A DNA stretch of 64,000 nt from Megaleporinus macrocephalus. Taxonomy: Eukaryota > Chordata > Actinopteri > Characiformes > Anostomidae. The notes beneath the pieces were generated by a model, which was not told the origin of the DNA, ran no database searches, and saw nothing but the letters and a program-made list of their open reading frames with translations. The translations under genes and the position numbers were made by a program. The stretch's first letter is position 1, and every line of letters begins with the position of its first letter. Below are positions 48,110-59,718 of this stretch, piece after piece. Location of the stretch: positions 35,945,747 to 36,009,746 of the forward strand of contig CM038719.1 in the NCBI GenBank assembly GCA_021613375.1, read 5' to 3'.

Positions 48110-48970
48110 CACAGACCTATGAAGATATACAGCATAATAAAAATGATATCATATAGTTTTCCCTTCCTGTCATTTCTTACAAAGACCCTAAAATTTGGTG
48201 ATCTGTCCCTGATTACCAACACTGTGTTACTATCTTTATGTAACTTTATTAAACTTGTATTAAACTGACTAAATGAACAACAGACACAGAACACAAGTGA
48301 ACACATGAAGCAATGTTCCAGGTACAAGTTCCAGTGGAGATTACAAAAGATCACAGAGAAAATATTTAAACAAACTAAACTTTAAACATTATAAAGAAAA
48401 AACTTTAATACACGTAGTAGATCTGAAATCCTCTCACTCGACTTTAGTTCAACACAAAAACAAAAAGATACTCAATACCTTACACGTCTCATTAACCCTT
48501 ATCATTAAATCTGAATGTATGATCACATACAGAACTGGGTAAAAGGTTTAGACACTTGGAGACATTATTATATTTAAAAAGCTATTTTTCCAGACAGGAA
48601 GCTTTTATTTGATCAGCAAAATAGTTAATTATTAAAATATTCAAACAGTATTAATACAGTATGTAGTGCTTTTACATACGTCAGTGTGTTTATTTAACCC
48701 TTTCCAAGCTTCTCCTAAACAACCCAGTATTATTTACAGTTCTCATCTAATACCTGCTTTGACTGCTCAGTACTTCATTAAGCTAAATCAAGATTGCTGC
48801 TGAAGGAACTGAATACATTCATACAATGTCTGGAACGTCCAGGAGAAATCTGGAACTAAACTAAATATGATCTTGTAGGCTACAAGAATTGTTTAATTAA
48901 ATTAAATGCATAGAAACTGTTTGATTAATATCTGTAAATGTTTGTTCACTGAATGTTATTGTACTGACCG
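48110..48970. other. No feature recognised
   Basis: AT-rich spacer with no V, transposon or RNA signature identified. Confidence 0.5.
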
Positions 48971-49013
48971 TATGTGTTTTTGTACAGTGAAGCCACTGAT
49001 CTGTATCACTGTG

Positions 49014-49468
49014 GATACCGAGCGCAGTAATACACAGCTGTGTCTCCAGTCTGCAGATTCTGTCCTGTTAGGGTGACTGTGCTTCTGGACGTGTCTCTAG
49101 TAACTACAAACCGGCTTTTCAGTTTATCAGTTTAGTAAGTGTTACCACTACCACATATCCTTCCAATCCACTCCAGAGCTTTTCCTGCAGGCTGCCGTAT
49201 CCAGGCTGTACAGTAGCTGCTATCAGTCAGTGAATATCCAGAAACTGTACAGGTCAGTGACATCGACTGACCAGGTGTTACAACCTCAGACGCAGGCTGA
49301 GTCAGTTCAATACAGTTAATACCTGTTAAAGATAAAAGTAATTTAACATGTAGAGTGAAAAACTATATGAATAATAAAGCTTTCTGACTGAAATAATATA
49401 ATCTGTTAGAATACAGACTCACAGGAAGCAGCTGATAACAACAACAGCAGTAGACGTGTGGAGAACAT
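49014..49468 (-). pseudogene. IGHV: V13, family C IGHV with one stop
   Basis: Leader 49423-49468 (MFSTRLLLLLLSAAS) and V exon 49014-49322. Everything is intact ([41 protein letters not shown]) except a TAA stop in CDR2 (49132-49134), where relatives read YYSDKL. RSS: heptamer 49007-49013, 23-bp spacer, nonamer ACAAAAACA 48975-48983. Octamer 49547-49554. A recent pseudogene, or possibly a null allele. Confidence 0.92.
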
Positions 49469-49559
49469 GGTGAGAGCTGGAGCTGAACTAGAACAAACTG
49501 CTGATCTTCACTACAACATACTTCAATAAATAGGAGAAGGTGGAGAATTTGCATAGAGC

Positions 49560-50620
49560 TTCACTTCATGTGTGTCATTAGTCTCGTTCCAGCTTCAAGA
49601 AGAACTGACATAAACACATAATAACACTTAGTGCTACATAACACTGATATGAATGAGTGCAGTAACATATTTTGTAAACATAGTTTACCTGTACACAGGT
49701 AGGTGAAGGTAGTGTTTCAGTTTACCTGTGCACAGGTAGGTGAAGGTCTTGTTAGGAGATTGTTATTGGTATAGTGTGAGGTTGTTACTCAGGTGGGGAA
49801 TCAAACCCCAGTTTACAGCATAGAGAGCAGCAGTTGAACCCACTACACTATATCAACCATACTGACCACTGTGTGTCTCTCTGTCATGACCGTCGTGTCC
49901 AGCTCTCTTGATTTGAACTCCCAGGTGTCTGTAATGCAGAGAGTGGAGATGTACGGTCCCACAGTGGAAGATGTCTATGGAGACCATACGAGCTTCCATC
50001 TCTGTGAAAAAGCTTGTTTTTAAATCATTGTACTACATAGTGATTATATTCCAAAGGCTAGTGTGAGGTGGGATTCTTCCTGGAGTGGACGTTGTGATGC
50101 TAGCCTGTCTATTTACAGCGTGTGGCCTCTTGCTACTACTGGTGTTAGCAGTTAGCACTGGATGCTTCAATTTGAAGTATTTTTATAGTATTTGGGAAGC
50201 TTTATATATTGTGCAGCTGCTGCAGAACTGAATTCATCTCTTCTGAAGCATTTCCAGATGATAGAAGTTAACACAGGGTTTCACAGAAGAGCTGCTTTCT
50301 TTTCTAACTGTCTGCATCCTTGCTACTGTTTTATCTCCGTCTGAGTAGTGGACAGCCCCCCCGCTACAGTGACTAGTGGATGACCTAGTCGATTAGTTTA
50401 TGCAGCCCCTACACCACATCACCATCTGCTAACAGAGGCTCACATGACTGGATTACTAGACTCAGACTGACTAGTGAGGTGTATTAATACATTTAAATTA
50501 AACTGAATATCTTAAAAGGGTTTATATTAACAGACTATGTTGGAGTTTAAAATATCACTCATATGATACATATACAGACTGACTGATCTCCAACTCAAAT
50601 TTCAGATCTGGGTTTAGTTT
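49560..50620. other. Duplicated spacer, also at 50990-51420
   Basis: A stretch around 49820-50200 (GACCACTGTGTGTCTCTCTG and onward) recurs at 51000-51400. No gene is present. The second copy replaces the 5' half of V14. Confidence 0.7.
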
Positions 50621-50631
50621 ATTAGTGAATG

Positions 50632-50645
50632 TTGCCCCCTACAGG
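50632..50645 (-). promoter_or_regulatory. CTCF-like motif 3' of V14
   Basis: TTGCCCCCTACAGG on the plus strand (complement CCTGTAGGGGGCAA) resembles the CTCF core and lies about 68 bp beyond the V14 nonamer. Confidence 0.4.
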
Positions 50646-50752
50646 TTCTATGTGGTACTGACTGTATCATCACTTTAAAGAACTGTAACTGAGTCAGTCT
50701 TTCTTACAGGGGATGTTTTTGTACAGGGTCTCTGTTGATGTGTATCACTGTG

Positions 50753-50988
50753 TGGATCACGAACGCAGTAATACACAGCTGTGTCTCCAGTCTGCAGATT
50801 CTGTCCACTTAAGGTCACTGTGCTGCTGGACGAGTATCTGGAAACTTGAAACCTGCTTTTCAGTTTATCACTGTAGTAAGTGTTACCACTACCACACATC
50901 CTTCCAACCCACTCCAGAGCTTTTCCTGCAGGCTGCCGTATCCAGTTTGTACAGTAGCTCCAATCAGTCACTGAATATCCAGAAACTG
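50753..50988 (-). pseudogene. IGHV: V14, family C IGHV lacking leader and FR1
   Basis: The sequence from SVSGYSVTDWSYC through FR2 (WIRQPAGKALEWVG), FR3 (FQVSRYSSSSTVTL) and YYCVR is open. RSS: heptamer 50746-50752, 23-bp spacer, nonamer 50714-50722. At 50988 it is cut by the duplicated spacer, so the first framework Cys, leader and promoter are gone. Confidence 0.93.
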
Positions 50989-51555
50989 AGTTAGTCTCTA
51001 CAACAGCAACACTTAACCACAGTCTACAGTATAGAGCTCAGCCGTGTTACCCACTACACTATATCAACCATGCTGACCACTGTGTGTCTCTCTGTCATGA
51101 CCGTCGTGTCCAGCTCTCTTGATTTTAACTCCCAGGTGTCTGTAATGCAGAGAGTGGAGATGTATGGTCCCACAGTGGAAGATGTCTATGGAGACCATAC
51201 GAGCTTCCATCTCTGTGAAAAAGCTTGTTTTTAAATCATTGTACTACATAGTGATTATATTCCAAAGGCTAGTGTTAGATGGGACTCCTCCTCCAGGAGT
51301 GGATGTTGTGATGCTAGCCTGTCTATTTACAACGTGCTACATCTTGCTAGAACTGGTGTTAGCATTTAGCACTGGATGCTTCATTTTGAGGAGGTTTAAT
51401 ACGTTTAAAGTGAACTGAATGTCTTAAAATGGTTTATATTAACAGACAATGTAGGAGTTAAAAAAGTATCTCATATAATTCATATGGTACATATACAACT
51501 GACTGAACTCCAACTCAAATTTTAGAGCTGATCAAAATGGGTTTATTAGTAAATA

Positions 51556-51569
51556 TTGCCCCCTACAGG
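51556..51569 (-). promoter_or_regulatory. CTCF-like motif 3' of V15
   Basis: The same TTGCCCCCTACAGG, about 70 bp beyond the V15 nonamer. Confidence 0.4.
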
Positions 51570-51678
51570 TTATATATGGTACTGACTACAGCATCTCTTT
51601 GAAACACTGTAACTGAGGCGGTCTTTCCTACTGGGAGGATGTTTTTGTACAGGGTCTCTGTTGATGTGTATCACTGTG

Positions 51679-52121
51679 GCGTTCACGAGCGCAGTAATAC
51701 ACAGCTGTGTCTCCAGTCTGCATATTCTGTCCTGTTAAGGTCACTGTGCTTCTGGACGAGTCTCTGCCAACCACAAACCTGTTTTTCAGTTTATCACTGT
51801 GGTCAGTGCCACCAGCACCACAAATCCTTCCGATCCACTCCAGAGCTTTTCCTGCAGGCTGCCGTATCCAGTGTGTACAGTAGCTCCCATCAGTCAATGA
51901 ATATCCAGAAACTGTACAGGTCAGAGACATCGACTGACCAGAATTTATGACCATGGATGCAGGCTGGCTCAGCTCAACAGAGTGAACACCTGAAAATATA
52001 ATACATGTCATTATAAGAGAAAGATCCATAAATACCCATAAAATGTTTTGCTGCAAGTTCAAAATCACTCACAGGTCACAGTGATCAGCAGCAGCAGCAG
52101 CAGGAGAGATGGAGAGAACAT
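51679..52121 (-). CDS. IGHV: V15, family C IGHV, apparently functional
   Basis: Leader 52073-52121 (MFSPSLLLLLLLITVT) and V exon 51679-51989 (VHSVELSQPASMVINSGQ). Core: [61 protein letters not shown]. Extra cysteines lie at the CDR1 end and CDR2 start. RSS: heptamer 51672-51678, 23-bp spacer, nonamer 51640-51648. The octamer has one mismatch (ATTTACAT on the plus strand, 52200-52207), so promoter strength is uncertain. Confidence 0.95.
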
Positions 52122-52414
52122 GGTGTGCATTGAAGCTGAGCGAAGGAAGGATGTTGGTCTTCACCTCCACCTTCTTACATACATAATAGAGAGGTGAATA
52201 TTTACATAATCCTAATGTAAATGTGATTATGTCTTAGAGGTGCTATTAACACCTGAATCCTGCTAGAGAAACTATGAAGATTTCTGTATAGAGTTGTCTT
52301 TTTTTAGCTTAGTTTAATTTTGTTTAGTTCACCATAACAGTGTATTCAGATTACTGGCTATCATAATGTTTCATAATGTTTTATTACATATTAAAACAGC
52401 ATTTTCAATTAAAA

Positions 52415-52524
<110 letters not shown>

Positions 52525-52720
52525 ACAGTGATGTATGTAAAAGCACTATATGCTGTATTAATACTATTTGAGTACTCAAAAAATAAAAAGTGTTTTGCTG
52601 ACCAAATTAAAGCTTCCTGGCTGGACAAATAACTTTATTATATTTTAAATGTCTCCAAGTATTCTATGTTTATATATACAGAATTCAAGAAAACATTTAC
52701 CACCATTATATTCTAGATAG

Positions 52721-53040
52721 GTGGCCCGGTGGTGTGGTGTGGTGGCCCTGTCGTCTCACAGTAAGATGATCTGTGTTGGATTCCCGGTCCGGGTGGTTCT
52801 GTGTGGAGTGTGTATGTTCTCCCTGTGCTTGAGTGGGTTTCCTCCCACAGTTCAACACATGCATGTTAGGTTGATCGCTCACTCTAAACTGTCCCCAGAT
52901 GTGACCGTGTGTTGGTCATGTGATGGACTGGTCACCTGTGCATGGTGTACTCCGCCTTCACCTGATGATGCTGGGATTGGCTCCAGTGACCCTGACTAGT
53001 AGGATACAGCGTAAGATGATGGATGGACAGATATATTCTA
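52721..53040 (+). mobile_element. tRNA-derived SINE-like repeat
   Basis: It starts GGTGGCCCGGTGGTGTGG, has a B-box-like GGATTCCCGGTCC, and continues with the GTGTATGTTCTCCCTGTG and GTGGGTTTCCTCC segments typical of a widespread fish repeat. It ends near GGATACAGCGTAAGATGATG. It does not encode a protein. Confidence 0.7.
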
Positions 53041-53717
53041 GATCTCTAACTGATCCTCATAGAAAGTTCTTATGTGTTTATTACAGCACTGGACCTAAAC
53101 ACAAGTATGTAGCTGTTTGTACACTTGATTATACTTTTTCTACATAATTGAAGTTTGCGATTGACTGACTTTAAGATTTATTCAGTCTCTAAACTGACCT
53201 GTCGTGACTTCGTTTTTGCTATCAGAATGAAGAGGGAGACCAGTTCAGAGTATAAGCTTTTATTCTTAAGACTGACGTTCTGACATACTGACGTTCTCTA
53301 AGCTTTCAAACCCTCGCAAACCCTGGTCTTTTATAGGCCCACCTTGCTGCTCTTTCTGGCCCATATGGTATACCTGGTCAGTCTTAATTTTCTGGGTGGA
53401 CAGTGGTTCTCGAATAGAAGTTCCCAAGATAAGTCGCAGACAGTAAATAGTGTAAAACTGTACTGTAGGGGAGATGTTTTACAGATATGTAACCCTAAAC
53501 TAGACCTACATACTCTTCTATAAACACTTACAGTAGACAGTGTTTTACATATAGGATGCATTTGCCCTCTTTGAGGTCAGGTTGAAATAATATGATGATT
53601 CTTAACCTGACATTAGGTTGTCATGGCAATTTATGGGCTGAATGTATCTGTGTATCACAGGGACCTAATACTAAAATGTGGGCGCTCTGGGACACAGAGG
53701 AATGAAGCAATACTGCA
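53041..53717. other. No feature recognised
   Basis: Spacer between the SINE-like repeat and the first B-C-A block. No gene signature seen. Confidence 0.45.
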
Positions 53718-53833
53718 CAGCACAGAGGCCTTTAAGCTATATAAGAGTTGCAAGACCAAATCTTTCATATTATATGAAATATATAACCTCTCAGTTCATA
53801 GTTTGATAAGAGCTGCAATGTATTTTGATGTTC

Positions 53834-53849
53834 TAGTGCCTCCTGCTGG
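53834..53849 (-). promoter_or_regulatory. CTCF-like motif 3' of V16
   Basis: TAGTGCCTCCTGCTGG, 42 bp beyond the V16 nonamer. Confidence 0.55.
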
Positions 53850-53930
53850 TCTATATTTGAACTCAGTTCCATTGTTTTAATCTCTCTGCTGAGGTTTTGT
53901 ACAGCTGGGTCACATGTTTGCACCACTGTG

Positions 53931-54402
53931 GTTTCTTGTACAGTAATAAACAGCTGAGTCCTGTGGAGTCAAGCCGATCTTAGTATTTCTATTTATAGTG
54001 TTCTTAGTATTTTCTCTGGTGATTTCCAAACGTCCCTCAACAGGCTTCTCATAAACAGCTCTACTGGCATCAGACCAGATTGCCCCGATGCGCGTTAGAG
54101 CTTTTCCAGTCTGTTGTCTGAGCCAGTGCATGCCGTGGCCTCCAAAGTTAAATCCAGATCCTCTACAGGAGAGACTCAGAGTTTCTCCAGGTGCTTTCAG
54201 CACAGGATCAGAGGGAATGGACTCAAGACTTTGGGATTTCATACCTGCTGGAAAACAGACAGACATTAATTATAACCAGTTTATATACAATATTCAGACA
54301 GTTTTTATAGAAAGACTGTACAACCACATTAAATCCAAGTTAAAAAGAGAACTCACTGCTGAAGGTGAGCAGTATCAGTAATAAGGAGAGCGTGTTCTTC
54401 AT
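53931..54402 (-). CDS. IGHV: V16, family B IGHV with altered FR3
   Basis: Leader 54357-54402 (MKNTLSLLLILLTFS) and V exon 53931-54244. The frame is open, with LSCRGSGFNFGGHGMHW and DSAVYYCTR. Seven FR3 codons (MVYLKLT in V20) are replaced by eight (TINRNTKI), which contain a duplicated AATACTAAGA. The hydrophobic strand residues are lost, so folding is doubtful. FR2 reads ALTRIG where most VH have LEW. RSS: heptamer 53924-53930, 23-bp spacer, nonamer ACAAAACCT 53892-53900. Octamer 54480-54487. Confidence 0.9.
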
Positions 54403-54965
54403 GGTGAGTGTTGATGAGACTCTACTGCTCCACTCAGCTCAGCAGCACATAAGTACTGGATGGAGATACAACACACTGGATTTGCATCATGATGTCATGA
54501 GATTCATCTTTGGATTTCAAAAGTTCTCATTACTTCACATCTCTACTCAGTCTAGACATTTTTTTCAGATTGGTAGATACAGATACGCCTGGTTTAATCA
54601 CTTAATCTGCTGTTTCACTTTCTCCTTCCTTATGTTCGGATTATCTCATATGCAATCTCCTCAGAAACATCTCCTGGAAAATTACAGAATTTATGGCCAT
54701 TTTGACTGAACATTAAACACATAAAGGGTGGTCTGTGACTTCTGAACATCACATGGTGCAAAGAGAAAAACTTTTTGTGGGGGTCTGAGCTAAAACTCTG
54801 AGTTCTTTTAATGAAAGGTCTCCAAGAATCAATAGATAATAAATCTAATAAGATAACAAATCAACAATTTCTGGACTAACTTAATGCATTTAAACCCTGT
54901 ACAGTGGAGATCTGTCACAGAGAGGATGTTTTTGTACGGGGTTTGTGTTGATGTGTTTCACTGTG

Positions 54966-55410
54966 TCTCTGTCGTGCGCAGTAATACACAGCTGTGTCTC
55001 CAGTCTGCAGATTCTGTCCTCTTAAGGTCACTGTGCTGCTGGACGTGTCTCTAGCAACTACAAACCTGCTGTTCAGTCTGTTGCTCAACTCAGTGAAACC
55101 AGTACTACAAATCCTTCCAACCCACTCCAGAGCTTTTCCTGCAGGCTGCCGTATCCAGTTTGTACAGTAGCTGCTATCAGTCAGTGAATATCCAGAAACT
55201 GTACAGGTCAGAGACATTGACTGACCAGGGTTTTTGAAAATGGATCCAACCTGGCTTAGCACAACACAGTGAACACCTGAAAATATTATAATAAATATCG
55301 CTGTAAAGAAAAAAATCTATAAATACACAAATACAAAATGTTCTGCAGCAAATTCAAAAGCACTCACAGGTCACAGTGGTCAGCAGCAGCAGTAGAGCTG
55401 GAGAGAACAT
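54966..55410 (-). CDS. IGHV: V17, family C IGHV, apparently functional
   Basis: Leader 55368-55410 (MFSPALLLLLTTVT) and V exon 54966-55276 (VHCVVLSQVGSIFKNPGQ). Core: [62 protein letters not shown] further Cys lies near the mature N-terminus (VHC), where V21 has Gly. RSS: heptamer 54959-54965, 23-bp spacer, nonamer 54927-54935. Octamer 55489-55496. Confidence 0.96.
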
Positions 55411-55499
55411 GTTGTGTGTTGAAGCTGAGTGAGGGAGAGATATTGATCTTCACCTCCACCTGCTAGAATATGTATTAGAGGAGTGAACATTTGCATAAA

Positions 55500-56080
55500 G
55501 CTGCTCTTATCATTATGTAGATATAGATGCAGAACGTATGTTCACTGTTATATGAAGTTGCCATATGTGTTCAAGCTACCATTACTGGTAAATACCATGA
55601 CAGCTTTATAATGTTTTAACAGCCAAACACACTGAGAACACCAATATTTACACTATCAGATTACTGTACAATGTAAAATGTCCTGCACTGCTTTCATTAT
55701 GGTTATATACATATAACTAAACCAAACATTCAGCGGGTTTTAACTCTGCCAGGTTTTCTGGTCAGTCATCAAGTGTGTGATGTGTTACTAAACACCACAG
55801 AAGCTGTAATTAATCTAATAAATTGCTTATTAATGTTAATGGATTTTGTTTTAAACCTGTCATGTCTGGCATTTTTTGCAATCGGAATGTTAATCTGAAT
55901 GCACTGATGTACCAAACATATTTTCTGTTACAAGAACAGCTCTATAGGTTTCTATAGCCTATGCTTGTTATTGTTTATATTTTTATTTAATTAATTTATT
56001 AATTTAGCCAGGCCTGACATGCAATCAAAGAGAGGAAAACAAATAAGAAGAAATAAAGAAAGGAAAAATAAATAATTAAA
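55500..56080. other. Spacer with no gene, paralogous to 60250-60830
   Basis: AT-rich intergenic DNA conserved between the two B-C-A blocks only because of the recent duplication. Confidence 0.6.
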
Positions 56081-56082
56081 TA

Positions 56083-56130
<48 letters not shown>
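56083..56130. repeat. (TAA)n microsatellite
   Basis: About 15 steps. The paralog at 60836-60894 is longer. Confidence 0.95.
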
Positions 56131-56194
56131 CAAACAAATGAAAGAAAAGAGAAAACAATGTTAAAAATTAATTGTTGGGTGAGACAACGAGTTC

Positions 56195-56629
56195 TTTAGA
56201 TCACAGTGAAATGTTCTTGTTTTAATGGAGTATCTTCTTCCTTAACACAACAATGGACTGACGGGTCTCTAAAGAAAGTTGTTTCTTTCTGGTCATTTTG
56301 AGTCGGTCAGCAAACCATCAACTGCTGATGCTTCAGATACTAAACTAACCTAGAATGTTGTTCTCCCTTTTATGATCACTTATTAGTAGAATGTTTTTCA
56401 GCTGTGCATCACAATTGAGCAAGAGTGTCCTAACAACCAATTAGTCCAATAACATCCCTAACTTGGATTGGCGGCCGTACCAGGAGATTTAGGCAGAGGA
56501 CTGAGAATTGCTGATAATAGGACTATATGTAAAATAAGCATATAAACAAAAATAGACTTTAATATAAACATTTTTATTCTTTAAAAATCATCTGATACGC
56601 TTAAATGTGAAATGGACAACATTGTTTGA

Positions 56630-56640
<11 letters not shown>
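56195..56640. mobile_element. Tc1/mariner-type MITE, ends damaged
   Basis: The internal sequence matches 26705-27218, but both terminal repeats are lost. The right end runs into an (AT)n tract. Confidence 0.8.

Positions 56641-56713
<73 letters not shown>
56636..56713. repeat. (AT)n microsatellite
   Basis: About 38 steps. The paralogous tract at 61393-61412 has about ten. Confidence 0.97.
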
Positions 56714-56716
<3 letters not shown>

Positions 56717-57177
56717 TACATATCAGTTTATATACCGTATGTGTTGTCATATAGCAATTCCTGAAATATACTGTATACAAAACAATATATTTAATATATA
56801 GTATATATGGTCAGATGGTACAACCCGAATTCTGTAGTTTATATATAATATTACACACAGAGTACACACGGAGTATATCAGTTTATGTAGAGTATATATA
56901 GGCAGATTGCACTGCCTGAATTCTACAGTTTATATAAAGTATGTTACTGTATATGTAAAGTATAGACGGTCAGATGGCACTGCCTGAATGCTATAGTTTG
57001 AAAACAGTACAACACAGGTTACATAAAATATATACCAAAATCTATACAGCATGTATCAGTTTACATAGTAGCTATACTGCCTGTGATAAGACTGCAGAGC
57101 TGATAACAGCAGCTGTTCTCTGTAAATGAATGAGGGAGTGTTTTTGTACAGCTCTGTCACTGTTTTCTATCACTGTG

Positions 57178-57625
57178 ATGCTCTCGCACAATAATACACA
57201 GCAGTGTCTTCACTCTTCAGACTGTTCATCTGTAAGTACAGCTGACTGCTGGAGTCGGATCTGGAGATGGTGAATCTTCCCTGCACTGACTGGGAATAGT
57301 AGATGGGAGAGCTTCCTGTGTCTATGTACGCGATCCATTCTGGTCCTTGTCCAGGAGCCTGTCTGACCCACACCATAGCAGAGCTACTGAATGTGAATCC
57401 AGAAGCTGTACAGGTCAGTTTATGAGACTCTCCAGGTTTTTTAATTACCGCTTCAGACTGAGTGAGAGTCTGACTCTGAAAACCTGCAGAAAAGAAGAAG
57501 AATGAAAGTTCTGAATGAAACATGATCACAGAAAGAGTTTCTCTGTATTTTACTCTCTTATTCAAAACCTGACACGTACATGGAAGACTAGTGAGCATCA
57601 GCAGTATTAGAGATGTACTGAACAT
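57178..57625 (-). CDS. IGHV: V18, family A IGHV, apparently functional
   Basis: Leader 57580-57625 and V exon 57178-57483. FR2 is [14 protein letters not shown], with Q and P where other members have K and L. CDR1 SSAMV, CDR2 [13 protein letters not shown]3 ends [14 protein letters not shown]: heptamer 57171-57177, 23-bp spacer, nonamer 57139-57147. Octamer 57711-57718. Confidence 0.96.
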
Positions 57626-57784
57626 GGTTGAGGTTGTAGCTGAGCTGATGATCTTCTCTCTGCAGGTCTCTCAGTGCTGTTCAGCGTCTCTTCATAAAGA
57701 GAGGAGGAGGATTTGCATAGTTACAGTTTCAGACTGATTACCTCACTCGTCTCTGAACTGTATGTACTGTATGTGGGGGATCAC

Positions 57785-58080
57785 AGACAATAATACACAG
57801 CAGTGTCTTCACTCTTCAGACTGTTCATCTGTAAGTACAGCTGACTGCTAGAGTCGGATCTGGAGATGGTGAATCTTCCCTGCACTGACTGGGAATAGTA
57901 GGTGGGAGAGTTGAAAATTCCAATATATGCATTCCATTCCAGTCCGTTCCCAGAAGCCTTTCTGATCCAGGCCATAGCATAGCTGTTGAATGAATAACCA
58001 GACGGATTTCTATGACATATTTATGAGACTCTCCAGGTTTTTTAACCACAGCTTTAAATCCTTCCAATCCACTCCAGAGT
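57785..58080 (-). pseudogene. IGHV: V19, mosaic family A/C pseudogene
   Basis: FR2 to YYC follow family A (CDR2 [29 protein letters not shown]). The start of FR1 ([11 protein letters not shown]) is also A, but the first-Cys region is scrambled and out of frame. It is preceded by a family C FR2 scrap (the LEWIGRI region, 58057-58080). Leader, octamer and RSS are missing. Confidence 0.85.
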
Positions 58081-58576
58081 TTTTTCTGTACTCCTGTGCA
58101 ATCTCTTCCATCTATATTCACTACATGGTTTATTCTAGGTACTACCTATAACACTAATATTCACTAGCTGCAGGTGTCTTGTACAGAACACAGCTGAGCT
58201 GTGCTATAAAGACCTTTAAAATATATAAGTGTTGTAGAACCAAACCTCTTTTAGTTTACAGTCTGTTATCAAACTAAAAACTAAATGTAAAAAGAAGTTT
58301 AACTTCTTTCAGAAACATCATACTACTGCACAGAAGACAGAACCCAACTTTAAATTCTTTCATTCCTGATATTTCTGAAAATAATGATATGAGAGCTTTT
58401 GATAGAACATCCATCCAACAGTAGAAGCACAAATACTAATACTAATGTCGATAGGACCACCAGCACAGAGGCCTTTAAACTATATAAGAGTTGCAAGACC
58501 AAATCTTTCATATTATATGAAATATATAACCTCTCAGTTCATAGTTTGATAAGAGCTGCAATGTATTTTGATGTTC

Positions 58577-58592
58577 TAGTGCCTCCTGCTGG
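58577..58592 (-). promoter_or_regulatory. CTCF-like motif 3' of V20
   Basis: TAGTGCCTCCTGCTGG, 42 bp beyond the V20 nonamer. Confidence 0.55.
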
Positions 58593-58673
58593 TCTATATT
58601 TGAACTCAGTTCCATTGTTTTAATCTCTCTGCTGAGGTTTTGTACAGCTGGTTCACATGTTTGCACCACTGTG

Positions 58674-59138
58674 GTTTCCTGTACAGTAATAAACAGCTGA
58701 GTCCTGTGGAGTCAAGCCGGTCAGCTTCAGATACACCATGTTCTTAGTATTTTCTCTGGTGATTTCCAAACGTCCCTCAACAGGCTTCTCATAAACAGCT
58801 CTAATGGCATCAGACCAGATCGCCCCGATGCGCGTTAGAGCTTTTCCAGTCTGTTGTCTGATCCAGTACATGCCGTGGCCTCCAAAGTTAAATCCAGATC
58901 CTCTACAGGAGAGACTCAGAGTTTCTCCAGGTGCTTTCAGCACAGGATCAGAGGGAATGGACTCAAGACTTTGGGATTTCATACCTGCTGGAAAACAGAC
59001 AGACATTAATTATAACCAGTTTATATACAATATTCAGTTTTTATAGAAAGACTGTACAACCACATTAAATCCAAGTTAAACAGAGAACTCACTGCTGAAG
59101 GTGAGCAGTATCAGTAATAAGGAGAGCGTGTTCTTCAT
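58674..59138 (-). CDS. IGHV: V20, family B IGHV, apparently functional
   Basis: The only family B segment here without an obvious defect. Leader 59093-59138 and V exon 58674-58984: [82 protein letters not shown]. Kabat position 47 is Arg, not Trp. RSS: heptamer 58667-58673, 23-bp spacer, nonamer ACAAAACCT 58635-58643. Octamer 59216-59223. Confidence 0.95.
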
Positions 59139-59718
59139 GGTGAGTGTTGATGAGACTCTACTGCTCCACTCAGCTCAGCAGCACATAAGTACTGGATGGA
59201 GACACAACACACTGGATTTGCATCATGATGTCATGAGATTCATCTTATTTCAAGAGTCATTATTTCAAAAGTTCTCATTACTTCACATCTCTACTCAGTC
59301 TAGACATTTTTTTCAGATTGGTAGATACAGATACGCCTGGTTTAATCACTTAATCTGCTGTTTCACTTCACTTTCTCCTTCCTTATGCTCGGATTATCTC
59401 ATATGCAATCTCCTCAGAAACATCTCCTGGAAAATTACAGAATTTATGGCCATTTTGACTGAACATTAAACACATAAAGGGTGGTCTGTGACTTCTGAAC
59501 ATCACATGGTGCAAAGAGAAAAACTTTTTGTGGGGGTCTGAGCTAAAACTCTGAGTTCTTTTAATGAAAGGTCTCCAAGAATCAATAGATAATAAATCTA
59601 ATAAGATAACAAATCAACAATTTCTGGACTAACTTAATGCATTTAAACCCTGTACAGTGGAGATCTGTCACAGAGAGGATGTTTTTGTACGGGGTTTGTG
59701 TTGATGTGTTTCACTGTG

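Larger units (their letters stand above)
53718..57765. repeat. B-C-A V block, copy 1 of a tandem duplication
   Basis: Contains V16, V17 and V18. Nearly identical to 58461-62455 over V exons, introns and spacers. The copy-to-copy offset is 4743 bp at the B segment, 4753 at C and 4701 at A, differing mainly through microsatellite length. Confidence 0.93.
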
